Assembly (NCBI GenBank): GCA_965248675.1
Contig: CBDFJZ010000003.1
Span: forward strand, 62,001-126,000
Length of the DNA stretch: 64,000 nucleotides
Reading direction: 5' to 3'
DNA from: UBA6627 sp965248675
GTDB taxonomy: Bacteria > Chloroflexota > Dehalococcoidia > UBA2979
Shown: positions 32,543 to 41,004 of the stretch, one piece after another
Numbering within the stretch: position 1 is the stretch's first letter
How the letters are laid out: each line of letters starts with the position of its first letter
Made by a program: the position numbers and the translations under genes
The notes under the pieces: generated by a model
Databases searched by the model: none
What the model was told of the DNA's origin: nothing
The model's input: the letters and a program-made list of their open reading frames with translations, nothing else

Positions 32543-32552
32543 GCGGACCGGC

Positions 32553-33242
32553 CTACCGAGGCGCCTCGATCTCGAACGTCTCGCCAAAGTCACTAAAGGT
32601 CAGACGGCGTACCAGGTCGTCCGGCTCGCCGGCCACGATCCCGCCGACTGCCTCGAGGCGGTGCGGCACCGGATCGTCGACCCCGATCCACGCCTTCAGC
32701 CGGATCGTCTTGCCCGCGCGCGCATCGCCGAACAACGTCAGCGACTCGGACGGAGCGTCGGCCTCCACTCGATATGCGTCGAAGCCGTTGATCGTCTCCG
32801 CCCCGGTGACCTCGCCACCCTCGATCGCCCGCATCAGCGCGGTCACGCCTTCACCGGGATCGAAGAACGAGGCGACGTCGATGTCTTCGCGTTCCCAGCG
32901 ACCGGTCAACGGATTCGTGATCCAACTCTCATCCGGCAGCACGATCATCTCGATCTCGGCGTTCAGCGGGCCGACCTTCGCCGCGACCAGCAGCCGCATC
33001 CGATCGGCGCCCGCCACGTCCCCTTCGGCGCGCTCCATCTCGAGGCCCCGCACGATCGTCGCCGTCCCGTTCTCGTGCTCCAGCTCGAAGCTGAACGAGT
33101 TGACCTCGTCCATGCGATCCGCGGCCGCGATCAGCAGCGCGTCGACGTCGACGTTGCTGGTGTCCACATCGGGACCGCCGCCGCCGCAGGCCGCGAGCGC
33201 GAGCATCGCCGCGACGCCAGCGAGGACGAGACTGCGTCTCAT
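32553..33242 (-). CDS. LppX/LprAFG-type lipoprotein
   Basis: A 229-residue lipoprotein whose signal peptide ends at the lipobox LAAC, followed by a Gly-rich spacer. The body resembles LppX/LprAFG lipid-binding proteins: ADRMDEVNSFSFELEHENGT near the N-terminus, then PDESWITNPLTGRWE, and AWIGVDDPVPHRLEAVGG toward the end. It would bind or shuttle a lipid at the outer face of the membrane. It is 10 bp downstream of selD on the same strand, but a functional link to selenium is not evident. Confidence 0.82.
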   Translation of the reverse strand: MRRSLVLAGVAAMLALAACGGGGPDVDTSNVDVDALLIAAADRMDEVNSFSFELEHENGTATIVRGLEMERAEGDVAGADRMRLLVAAKVGPLNAEIEMIVLPDESWITNPLTGRWEREDIDVASFFDPGEGVTALMRAIEGGEVTGAETINGFDAYRVEADAPSESLTLFGDARAGKTIRLKAWIGVDDPVPHRLEAVGGIVAGEPDDLVRRLTFSDFGETFEIEAPR

Positions 33243-33252
33243 GGGCGGGGTC

Positions 33253-34320
33253 TCACCGCACCACCACGCCCGGCTCGCCGGCCTCGACCGACCCGATCCG
33301 CCAGCAACCGCCGCCGTCCGCCGCCGACTCAGCCTCGATCTGCGCGCGCAGCGCTTCCGCCCGGTCCTCGGGGACCGCGATCAGTAGGCCGCCCGAGGTC
33401 TGTGGGTCGTAGAGCAGCTGCCCGAGCGTGTCGTCGAGGTCGTCCGGCAGCGAGACGCGTTCGCCCAGTTGCTCGCGGTTGCGGTTGCCGCCGCCGGTGA
33501 TCGCGCCCGCCTCGGCGAAACGGTAGGCGTCGGTGAGCAGCGGCACCGCGTTCGCCTCGATCACGATCCGCACGCCGCTCTGCATCGCCACCTCGGAGGC
33601 GTGCCCGAGCAACGCGAAGCCGGTGACATCCGTCATCGCGTGCACACCCGCGGCGCGCGCGAGGTGCGAGGCGTGGCGGTTCAGCGCCAGCATCGAGGTC
33701 ACCGCCGCCGAGAGGCCCGAGGCGGAGTCCTCGTGATCCTGCTGCGCCGCCGTCAGCAGCACGCCGGTGCCGATCGGCTTCGTCAGCAGCAGCGCGTCCC
33801 CTGGCTCGGCGCCGCCCTTCGTGATCACCGCCGCCGGGTGGATCATCCCCGTCACCGACAGCCCGTACTTCGGCTCGGCGTCGAACAAGGTGTGGCCACC
33901 GGCGATCACGCCGCCCGCCTCGCGCACCTTCTCGGCGCCGCCTCGGAAGATCTCGCCCAGGATGTCCGGGTCCAGGTCCTCGGGAAACCCGGCGATGTTG
34001 AGCGCGAAGCGCACCTCGCCACCCATCGCGTAGACGTCCGACATCGCGTTCGCCGCGCCGATCGCCCCGTACGTGTACGGGTCGTCGACCACCGGCGGGA
34101 AGAAGTCGAGCGTCTGAATCAGGGCGAACTCGTCTGACACCCGGTACACCGCCGCGTCGTCGGCCGAGTCGAGGCCGACGAGCAGATCCGGATGGTCGCT
34201 CGCGTCGAAGGTGTCACGGAGTGGCTGCAGTACCTGCGCCAGGGTCCCCAGACCCATCTTGCCGGCTCAACCAGCGCAGGAGGCGAGGTCCGTGAGGCGA
34301 ATAATCTCCTCGCGTGTCAT
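33253..34320 (-). CDS. selD: selenide, water dikinase SelD with a TGA-encoded selenocysteine
   Basis: A 355-residue SelD that makes selenophosphate from selenide and ATP. ATG 34320 follows AAGGAGGTTGTG. The N-terminus reads LASCAG-[TGA]-AGKMG, with the TGA at 34269-34267 exactly where SelD has its catalytic Cys or Sec and with the essential Lys three residues on. Downstream are VGLDSADDAAVY, TLDFFPPVVDDPY and VIAGGHTLFDAEPKYGLSVTG, and a C-terminal TSGGLLIAV. Taking the TGA as a stop would force a start at 34257 and delete the active site. A SECIS-like hairpin follows. The organism therefore probably decodes UGA as Sec. Confidence 0.93.
34238..34266 (-). promoter_or_regulatory. bacterial SECIS-type stem-loop in selD
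   Basis: Directly after the TGA codon, the minus strand contains GGGTC-TGGG-GACCC (34255-34242). This is a perfect 5-bp stem with a small G-containing loop beginning 16 nt past the codon, inside the 16-37 nt window known for bacterial SECIS. GCC/GGC can extend the base. SelB would bind here to deliver Sec-tRNA. Confidence 0.65.
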
Positions 34321-34470
34321 CACAACCTCCTTCCCGGCTCGGCGATCCGGGATCGGACGCGGCGGATTGGCGCGCCCATCGTCGCATCGCGCCGGAAGCG
34401 CGGCAATGAGCGGCATCACATCGTTATCGCTACCATCCGCCCCGTGCGGAAGGCTCAGCCGGAAAGAACC

Positions 34471-35172
34471 ATGCTGAATGCAGCCGCGAAACGACGCCGC
34501 ATCCGCAAGGCCGAGTACTGGACGCCCTCGGAGCTGATCGCGATCCTCGACGAGCGCTACGGCCGCGCTCAGCAGCAGCCCTCGCACGCGCCCGTCTTCG
34601 AGCTCGTGCTCACGCTGCTCTCGCAGCACACCTCCGACCACAACTCCGGCCAGGCGATGCACCGCCTGATCGAGGCCTACCCCACCTGGGACGAGATCCT
34701 CGCTGCCCCGACCGCTGGCGTCGAGGACGCGATCCGCCCGGGCGGCCTCGCACCGACGAAGTCGAAGCGCCTCCAGGCCCTCCTCGCCGAGGTGAAAGAG
34801 CGCGTCCCCGATTGGGAGCTGGAGTTCCTCGCCGACCTGCCCCTCGATGAGGCCAAACACTGGCTGACCTCGCTACCGGGAGTCGGGCCGAAGACCGCGG
34901 CCTGCGTCTTGCTGTTCGCCCTCGAACGCCCCGCGCTCCCCGTCGACACCCACGTCGAGCGCGTCGCGAAGCGCCTCGGCCTCGTCCCGGCGAAGACCCC
35001 GGCGGCGAAGGCCCATGACGTCCTCGAGGCGATGCTGGAGCCCGACGAGGTCTATGCCTTCCACGTCGACCTGATCCAACACGGCCGCCGCACCTGCCAC
35101 GCCCGCGGCCCGAAGTGCGAGCAGTGCCCGCTCCTCGAGCGTTGCCCTCGCGTCGGTCTGCCGCAGCTTTGA
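34471..35172 (+). CDS. nth: endonuclease III-like DNA glycosylase/AP lyase
   Basis: A 233-residue HhH-GPD protein for repair of oxidised pyrimidines. The helix-hairpin-helix LPGVGPKTAACVLLF contains the catalytic lysine. The aspartate is in PVDTHVERVAKRLG, and the C-terminal CHARGPKCEQCPLLERC is the C-x6-C-x2-C-x5-C [4Fe-4S] site. ATG 34471 follows GGAAAGAA. The gene is divergent from selD. Its last codons (RVGLPQL-stop) are duplicated 31 bp downstream. Confidence 0.92.
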   Translation: MLNAAAKRRRIRKAEYWTPSELIAILDERYGRAQQQPSHAPVFELVLTLLSQHTSDHNSGQAMHRLIEAYPTWDEILAAPTAGVEDAIRPGGLAPTKSKRLQALLAEVKERVPDWELEFLADLPLDEAKHWLTSLPGVGPKTAACVLLFALERPALPVDTHVERVAKRLGLVPAKTPAAKAHDVLEAMLEPDEVYAFHVDLIQHGRRTCHARGPKCEQCPLLERCPRVGLPQL

Positions 35173-35209
35173 CGAGAGAGGCGTCGGTCTGCCGCCGCTA
35201 TAGGAGGAG

Positions 35210-35325
35210 TCCAGAGGCGCGAAGCGTCCTCCGGAGTGGGGGTGTGGGGGCGACAGCCCCCACGGGGATTAGGGTGGGCGGGCGGGATCTAGATGATTCT
35301 GCAAACAACGCCGAAGGCGATTCCT
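35210..35325 (+). repeat. dispersed intergenic repeat, copy B
   Basis: The best-formed copy. It has GGCGCGAAGCGTCC, then GAGTGGGGGTGTGGGGGC, the hairpin GGGGGCGACAGCCCCC, GGGGATTAGGGTGGGCGGGC, an A+T-richer spacer, and TGCAAACAACGCCGAAGGCG with a CGCC-GAA-GGCG hairpin. It fills most of the 228-bp gap between nth and the acetyltransferase gene. Confidence 0.8.
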
Positions 35326-35400
35326 TGCCACAGAGCACTTCGCTCGCTCGAGGAGAAAGGCGCTCGCCTCTCGGTGTGCCCCAGCGCAGGCCGGCAGGAC

Positions 35401-35922
35401 CTACCCCTCGTCCCCACCCCCCGGCAGCAACAGCTGCATCTCCACCGAATCCAGCCACCGCCCAAACTTGTGCCCCACCTCGCGGTGATAGCTACACCGC
35501 TCAAACCCCAACCGCTCGTGCAACGCAATGCTCGCCGCGTTACTCGCCTCGATCACGCCGATCAACGTCCGCAGCCCGCACTCCCGCGCCTGCGCGATCA
35601 ACGCCATGAGCAACAACCGCCCCAGCCCGCGCCCCTGGCATCCCCGCTCGAGGTAGAGCGTGTCCTCGCGCGTGAACCGGTACCCGAACTTCGACCGGTA
35701 CGGCGACAGGTACGCGAAGCCGACAACCTCACCGTCCAGCTCCGCCACCAGCACCGGCTCGTCGGCGGGCTGCCCCTCGAACCAGCGCACGCGATCCTCG
35801 AGGCTCCACGCTTCGTAGTCCCAGGTCGCGACACCGGTTCGGATCTCCTCGTTGTAGATCGCGTTGATCGCCGGCAGGTCGGCTCTCGTGGCGGCTCGCA
35901 TCGTCGGCTCGGTGCCGGACAT
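35401..35922 (-). CDS. GNAT-family N-acetyltransferase (phosphinothricin acetyltransferase-like)
   Basis: A 173-residue GNAT enzyme that transfers acetyl from acetyl-CoA to an amine. It opens MRAATRADLPAINAIYNEEI and has the WDYEAWSLEDRVRWF segment. The acetyl-CoA loop reads ERGCQGRGLGRLLLMALI, and the ending SIALHERLGFERCSYHREVG followed by GRWLDSV is typical of the PAT/Bar group (methionine sulfoximine or phosphinothricin acetylation). ATG 35922 starts before MSGTEPTMRA. Its upstream region faces the argJ promoter. Confidence 0.88.
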   Translation of the reverse strand: MSGTEPTMRAATRADLPAINAIYNEEIRTGVATWDYEAWSLEDRVRWFEGQPADEPVLVAELDGEVVGFAYLSPYRSKFGYRFTREDTLYLERGCQGRGLGRLLLMALIAQARECGLRTLIGVIEASNAASIALHERLGFERCSYHREVGHKFGRWLDSVEMQLLLPGGGDEG

Positions 35923-35952
35923 CACATCCCGTCCCCGCAGGGCAAGCTGCGG

Positions 35953-35981
35953 TTCTGTGCTGGCATCGCCGTGACTATACT
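35953..35981 (+). promoter_or_regulatory. putative sigma-70-type promoter of the arg cluster
   Basis: TATACT at 35976-35981 matches the -10 consensus 5/6. TTCTGT at 35953-35958 is a weak -35 with 17-bp spacing. The implied leader before the argJ ATG at 36025 is about 37 nt. No arginine operator was recognised. Confidence 0.5.
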
Positions 35982-36024
35982 CACCGCTCTCACCACACCG
36001 GCCGGACGCTGTTAGAGGACATCG

Positions 36025-37263
36025 ATGAGCGACGCCTCGGACGAGCCGAACGTGCACTGGCTCGATGACGGCAGCGTTACGACGCCGCAGGGCTTCTCCG
36101 CCAGCGGCATCAACACCGGCGTCAAGACCTACGGCGAAGAACCGCGCCTCGACCTCGGTGTCCTGCTCTCCGACCGCCCGTGCGAGGTCGCCGGCGTGCT
36201 GACGAAGAACGCCGTCAACGGACCGGCCGTTTCAAGGGCGCGCCGCCTGCTCAAGGCCGGCGGGGCGGCGCGTGCAATCTGCGTGAACTCCGGGATCTCG
36301 AACACCGTCACCGGACAGCAGGGCATCCGCGACACCGAGCGGATCGGCATGCTCACGGCCGAGCGCTTGGGGATTGACGAAGACGAGGTCTTCGTCGGCT
36401 CGACCGGCGTGATCGGCCGGCTGCTGGAGATGCCGCCGATCGAGGACGGCATCGCCTCGATCGAGCTGTCGCCCGAGGGCGGCCCACGGTTCGCGAGGGC
36501 GATCCTCACCACCGACACTCGCGCCAAGGAAGCGGCCGTGAGCTTCGCGGTCGACGGCGTCACCTACCACGTCGGTGGCTGTGCCAAGGGCTCCGGGATG
36601 ATTCACCCGGACATGGCGACGATGTTCGGCTTCATCACGACCGACGCGCCCGTCGACCGCGTCTGGCTGCAAGCGGCGCTCGGCCTGATCGCCAATCGCA
36701 CCTTCAACATGCTCGACATCGACATGGACACCTCGACGAGCGACACGGTGCTGATCCTCGCCAACGGCGCGGCCGGCGGCGAACCGATCGGACGAGGGCA
36801 TCCGGCCGCCGGCCCGCTCGCGAGCGCCCTCGAAGCCGTCGCGAGGCACCTCACCCGCGAGCTCGCGCGCGACGGCGAGGGTGCGAACACGCTGATCGAG
36901 ACGGTCGTCGAGGGCGCGGCGAACGCCGAGGATGCGAGGCTCGCGGCGCGCACCGTTGTCTCGTCGCCGCTCGTGAAAACGATGGTGACCGGGCGCGACC
37001 CGAACTGGGGGCGCGTGATGATGGCGATCGGTCGCTCTGGCGCGCAGGTTGAGCAGGATCAGGTGAGCGTCTGGGTGGGGCCGCATTGCGTGCTCGACCG
37101 CGGCACCCCGACCGCCGTCGACCTCGCGGTCGTGTCGCGGGCGATGGACACGGACGAGATACAGCTCCGCGTCGACCTCGCGCTCGGCGAGGGCAGCGCC
37201 ACCGCTTGGGGCTGCGATCTGACCATCGAGTACGTCCACATCAATGCCGATTACACGACGTGA
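36025..37263 (+). CDS. argJ: bifunctional glutamate N-acetyltransferase / ornithine acetyltransferase ArgJ
   Basis: A 412-residue ArgJ of the arginine pathway that recycles the acetyl group from N-acetylornithine to glutamate. The autocleavage and nucleophile site is AKGSGMIHPDMATM, where the final Thr becomes the N-terminal nucleophile of the beta chain. The oxyanion-hole region GSTGVIGR is present. It heads a cluster with argB, argD, argG and argH; argC and argF are absent here. Its last 12 bases are duplicated 29 bp downstream, next to the argB start. Confidence 0.95.
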   Translation: MSDASDEPNVHWLDDGSVTTPQGFSASGINTGVKTYGEEPRLDLGVLLSDRPCEVAGVLTKNAVNGPAVSRARRLLKAGGAARAICVNSGISNTVTGQQGIRDTERIGMLTAERLGIDEDEVFVGSTGVIGRLLEMPPIEDGIASIELSPEGGPRFARAILTTDTRAKEAAVSFAVDGVTYHVGGCAKGSGMIHPDMATMFGFITTDAPVDRVWLQAALGLIANRTFNMLDIDMDTSTSDTVLILANGAAGGEPIGRGHPAAGPLASALEAVARHLTRELARDGEGANTLIETVVEGAANAEDARLAARTVVSSPLVKTMVTGRDPNWGRVMMAIGRSGAQVEQDQVSVWVGPHCVLDRGTPTAVDLAVVSRAMDTDEIQLRVDLALGEGSATAWGCDLTIEYVHINADYTT

Positions 37264-37288
37264 TACACGTCAGGGCGGACTACACGAC

Positions 37289-38074
37289 GTGAGCCCGGCA
37301 GCAGCAGACGGCGGAATCACGGTCATCAAAATCGGCGGCTCGACGCTCGGCGCCGAGGACACCTCGCTCGAGGACATCGTCGCGCTCGCCGACGAGGGGC
37401 ACCGCCCGCTGGTCGTGCACGGCGGTGGCGCGATGATCAGCAACTGGCTCGACCGCATGGGCATCGAGGCCGTCTTCGTCGACGGGCTGCGCGCGACGAA
37501 CGCTGACGCCCTCGAGATCGTCATCGCTGTGCTGCGCGGTCTCGTCAACGCGCGTCTCGTCGCGCAGATCGTCGAACGCGGCGGTCGCGCGGTCGGCGTC
37601 AGCGGCATCGACGGCGGCGCGATCCGCGCCGCGCGCTACGACGAGCGGCTCGGCTTCGTCGGCCGTGTGACCGATGTCGAGGCGGACTTCTTCACCTCGC
37701 TGATCGACGCCGGCGTGATCCCGGTGGTCGCCCCGATCGGCCTCGAGGCGCCGGCGCAACCGCTGAACATCAACGCGGATACGGTCGCCGGCGAACTCGC
37801 CCGCGCTCTGCGCGCGGAGCGGCTGCTGTTTATGACTGACGTCGACGGACTACTCGACGCCGATGGCCAATTGATCGCCTCGCTCGACGCCGTTCGAGCG
37901 GGCGAATTACGTGAGAATGGCGTGTTGACCGGTGGTATGATCCCCAAGGTTGACGCATGCCTCCGCGCCGCGGAGACCGGCACGGAGGCCTTTATCGCGA
38001 ACGGCACACGGCCCGCCATGGTGCGACAACTGCTCACGCAACACGCTTCCGGCACCCGCGTGAGTGTGAACTAG
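37289..38074 (+). CDS. argB: acetylglutamate kinase
   Basis: A 261-residue amino acid kinase that phosphorylates N-acetylglutamate. Seen are VIKIGGSTLG with the catalytic lysine, LVVHGGGAMISNWL, and the MTDVDGLLD and LTGGMIPKVDACLRA motifs with the second lysine. It is slightly short and lacks the N-terminal helix linked to arginine-sensitive hexamers, so arginine feedback inhibition may be absent. GTG 37289 lies in the duplicated TACACGACGTGA and probably once overlapped the argJ stop. Confidence 0.92.
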   Translation: MSPAAADGGITVIKIGGSTLGAEDTSLEDIVALADEGHRPLVVHGGGAMISNWLDRMGIEAVFVDGLRATNADALEIVIAVLRGLVNARLVAQIVERGGRAVGVSGIDGGAIRAARYDERLGFVGRVTDVEADFFTSLIDAGVIPVVAPIGLEAPAQPLNINADTVAGELARALRAERLLFMTDVDGLLDADGQLIASLDAVRAGELRENGVLTGGMIPKVDACLRAAETGTEAFIANGTRPAMVRQLLTQHASGTRVSVN

Positions 38075-38078
38075 CCCG

Positions 38079-40898
38079 ATGGGTTTCTTCGACGACCGCG
38101 AACGCGGCGACCTGGGACCGCCACCCGAACCGTTCCGCATCGGTGGCAACACCCCCGAGTTCCGATCGCCGGTGCCGCTGCGCTGGATCGGCGTGGCGGC
38201 GGCGGTGCTGGTCGGTTTCATCATCCTCAGCGTCCTGAAGGGCATATACGTCGACGTCCTCTGGTTCGACTCGGTCGGCTACGAGAGCGTCTTCCGCCGC
38301 GTGCTGTTCGCTCGCGTCTCGCTGTTCTTCCTTGGCGCAGCGATCACGGTCGCGATGATCGGCGCGAACATCTTCCTCGCCCGCCGGCTGGCGCCGCGCG
38401 GTCCCGAGGAGTCCTTCATCGAGGAGGTCGACGTCGTCGCGCTGCGACGCATCGTCACCGTCGTGCTGATTGCGGGGACGCTGTTCCTCGGGGTGATCTT
38501 CGGATCGATCGCCGGGGGATCCTGGGAAACCATCCTCACCTGGCTCAACGGCGTCGAGTTCGGACGCGAGGATCCTGCGTTCAACCGCGACATCGCCTTC
38601 TACATGTTCGATCTCCCCGCGTTTCAGCTGATCCAGGGGTGGTTCCTGGGCCTGATGATCGTCTCCACGCTCGCCGCGGGTGCCGTCTACGCGCTCTCGA
38701 TTTCGCTACAGGGCTTCGAGCTGAACGTCACGCGCGGGATGCGCGTGCACCTCTCGATGCTGCTCGGGATCATCCTGCTGCTGATCGCGCTCAGCACCTA
38801 CCTGAGCATCTTCGACCTCGTGCTCTCGCCCGGCGGCATCGTCTTCGGCGCGACCTACACCGACGTCAACGCCCGGCTACCGGTGCGCTACATCCTGATC
38901 GCGCTCGCGCTGTTCGCCGGGCTGGCCACGATGGCCAATGCGTTCCTCTCGCGGGACAGCTACCGGCTACCGCTCTTCGCCTTCGGCCTCTGGGCGATCA
39001 CTGGCCTGATCGGCGGCATCTTCTACCCGAACTTCGTCCAGTCCTTCCAGGTCGAACCGAACGAGCGCGAGCGCGAAGAGCAGTTCATCGGCCGCAACAT
39101 CGATGCCACCCGCTTCGCCTATGGCCTCGGTGCGATCCTGGAGACCAACTTCCCGGCCGAACAGTCCGTCACCATCGCGGAGCTCGACGCGAATCCGCAG
39201 ACCCTCGACAACGTGCGGCTGCTCGACCCACGGCCGCTGCGCGACACGTTCAACCAGGTGCAAGCGATTCGGCAGTTCTACCTGTTCAACGACGTCGACG
39301 TGGATCGCTACGTGCTCGACGGCGAGCTACGCCAGGTCATGCTCTCGCCCCGCGAGCTCGACGTCAGCCGCGCCCAGGAGCGCAACTGGACCCGCGAGCG
39401 CCTGCAGCTCACGCACGGCTTCGGCGCCGTCGCCGCTCCGGTCAACGAGGTCCTCGAGGAGGGCCTGCCGGACTTCATCACCCGCGACATCCCGCCGGTC
39501 AGCGAGCTGCTGGAGCTGACGATCCCTGGATCACGCATCTACTTCGGCGAGCAGACCGACCAGTACGTGATCGTCAACTCGAACGAGCCCGAGTTCGACT
39601 ACCCGGAGGGTGAGGCGAACGCCGAGACCACCTACCAGGAGGATCGCGGCATCACGCTCTCCTCGTTCATCCGTCGCTTCGCCCTCGCCTGGGAGCTCGG
39701 CGACACGAACCTGCTGATCTCGGGCCAGATCAACGGCGACTCGCGGCTGCTGATGAACCGCAACATCCAGGAGCGCATCGACAAGGTCGCGCCCTTCCTT
39801 GTCCTCGATCGCGACCCGTACATCGTGATCATTGATGGGGGGCTCAAGTGGATTCAGTCGGCGTACACGGTTTCTGACCGCTTCCCCTACTCCCAGCGAT
39901 CGCGCGCATCGGTGAACTACATCCGCGACAGCGTGAAGATCGTCGTCGACGCGATCAGCGGCGACATGACGTTCTATCTGATCGACGAGGACGACCCGGT
40001 GGCGGCGACGTGGGCCAGCATCTTCCCCGATCTGTTCACGCCGGACGCTGCGATGCCGCCGGAGATTCGGGAGCACCTGCGCTACCCGCTCGACATGTTC
40101 TCGCTGCAGGCGGAGCTGTACCTGCGCTACCACATCACCGATTCGGCCGTGTTCTTCATCGGCGAGGACGTCTGGAACATCCCGACCGAGCGCTTCCGCC
40201 AGCAGGAACAGCCGGTCGAGCCCTACTACGTGCTGATGACGCTCCCCACGGAAGAAGTCGGTGCCGAGGAGCAGCTCGAGTTCGCGCTAATTCTCCCCTT
40301 CACACCGCGGAACCGGCAGAACACCGTCGCGTGGCTCGCCGGGCGATCCGACGGCGACCAGTACGGCACTCTCCGCGCCTACCGCTTCCCGACGGACGAC
40401 CTGGTCTTCGGCCCCGCACAGATCGAGGCGCGGATCGACCAGAACCCCGGCATCTCCCAGCAGATCACGCTCTGGGACCAGGCCGGTTCCGAGGTGATCC
40501 GCGGCAACCTGCTAATGATCCCGATCGGTCAGTCGTTCTTGTTCGTCGAACCGATCTACCTCCAGGCTGAGAACTCGAGGCTGCCCGAGCTCGTGCGCGT
40601 CGTCGTCGCCAACGGCAACTCGATCGCGATGGAGCTGACCTTCGAGCGGGCGCTCGACGTCGTGCTCGGACGCGCGCGGTCGAGCCTCCCGGGCGCTGGC
40701 AGCATTGCTGGCAGCATTGTCGACGGCGGCACTACGCCTGACCCAACGCCCACGGCCCCGCCCGGCGGCGAGACGCCCGCGGGCGACCTCGCGGACCTGC
40801 TCCGCGACGCGCGTGACGCGGCCGATGCGGTCGAGGCCGAACTCGATCGGCTCCGTGCCTTGCTCGACGCGATCGAGCGCGAGGGGTCCGGCAACTAA
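38079..40898 (+). CDS. UPF0182 (COG1615) family large membrane protein
   Basis: A 939-residue protein. The N-terminal 300 residues hold about seven transmembrane helices (LRWIGVAAAVLVGFIILSVL onward), followed by a large extracytoplasmic domain with the family phrases YPNFVQSFQVEPNERERE, TRDIPPVSE, RIYFGE, PFLVLDRDPYIVI and IRDSVKIVVDA. It ends in a Pro/Gly linker and a charged coiled helix. The molecular role is unknown; it is typical of Actinomycetota, Cyanobacteriota and Chloroflexota. It starts 4 bp after argB, so it is embedded in the arginine operon. Confidence 0.92.
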   Translation: MGFFDDRERGDLGPPPEPFRIGGNTPEFRSPVPLRWIGVAAAVLVGFIILSVLKGIYVDVLWFDSVGYESVFRRVLFARVSLFFLGAAITVAMIGANIFLARRLAPRGPEESFIEEVDVVALRRIVTVVLIAGTLFLGVIFGSIAGGSWETILTWLNGVEFGREDPAFNRDIAFYMFDLPAFQLIQGWFLGLMIVSTLAAGAVYALSISLQGFELNVTRGMRVHLSMLLGIILLLIALSTYLSIFDLVLSPGGIVFGATYTDVNARLPVRYILIALALFAGLATMANAFLSRDSYRLPLFAFGLWAITGLIGGIFYPNFVQSFQVEPNEREREEQFIGRNIDATRFAYGLGAILETNFPAEQSVTIAELDANPQTLDNVRLLDPRPLRDTFNQVQAIRQFYLFNDVDVDRYVLDGELRQVMLSPRELDVSRAQERNWTRERLQLTHGFGAVAAPVNEVLEEGLPDFITRDIPPVSELLELTIPGSRIYFGEQTDQYVIVNSNEPEFDYPEGEANAETTYQEDRGITLSSFIRRFALAWELGDTNLLISGQINGDSRLLMNRNIQERIDKVAPFLVLDRDPYIVIIDGGLKWIQSAYTVSDRFPYSQRSRASVNYIRDSVKIVVDAISGDMTFYLIDEDDPVAATWASIFPDLFTPDAAMPPEIREHLRYPLDMFSLQAELYLRYHITDSAVFFIGEDVWNIPTERFRQQEQPVEPYYVLMTLPTEEVGAEEQLEFALILPFTPRNRQNTVAWLAGRSDGDQYGTLRAYRFPTDDLVFGPAQIEARIDQNPGISQQITLWDQAGSEVIRGNLLMIPIGQSFLFVEPIYLQAENSRLPELVRVVVANGNSIAMELTFERALDVVLGRARSSLPGAGSIAGSIVDGGTTPDPTPTAPPGGETPAGDLADLLRDARDAADAVEAELDRLRALLDAIEREGSGN

Positions 40899-41004
40899 CC
40901 GCGCCACCCGCTCGATCGCGACGCGACCGCGGCCTGCGGGCGCGGTAGTCTGTCGGTTCGTTCGGCATACGTCCCCAATTCACGCCAGCACAAGGAGCAA
41001 GCCC

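Larger units (their letters stand above)
32107..32552. other. 446-bp intergenic region with a gene remnant and repeats
   Basis: It holds one copy of the dispersed repeat (32252-32390) and a 17-bp minisatellite (32457-32542). The minus-strand stretch 32251-32139 reads VIGVAREPGPGNHTWFGAEF and continues to a stop; its composition is protein-like, but nothing recognisable precedes it, as if the repeat replaced the 5' part of a gene. No promoter for the MFS gene could be fixed. Confidence 0.4.

Noticed and set aside
35210..35325. Repeat copy B as a small protein gene on the minus strand
   Set aside because: An open frame exists (35198-35458), but copies A and C do not keep the frame or start, so the conservation is at the nucleotide level.
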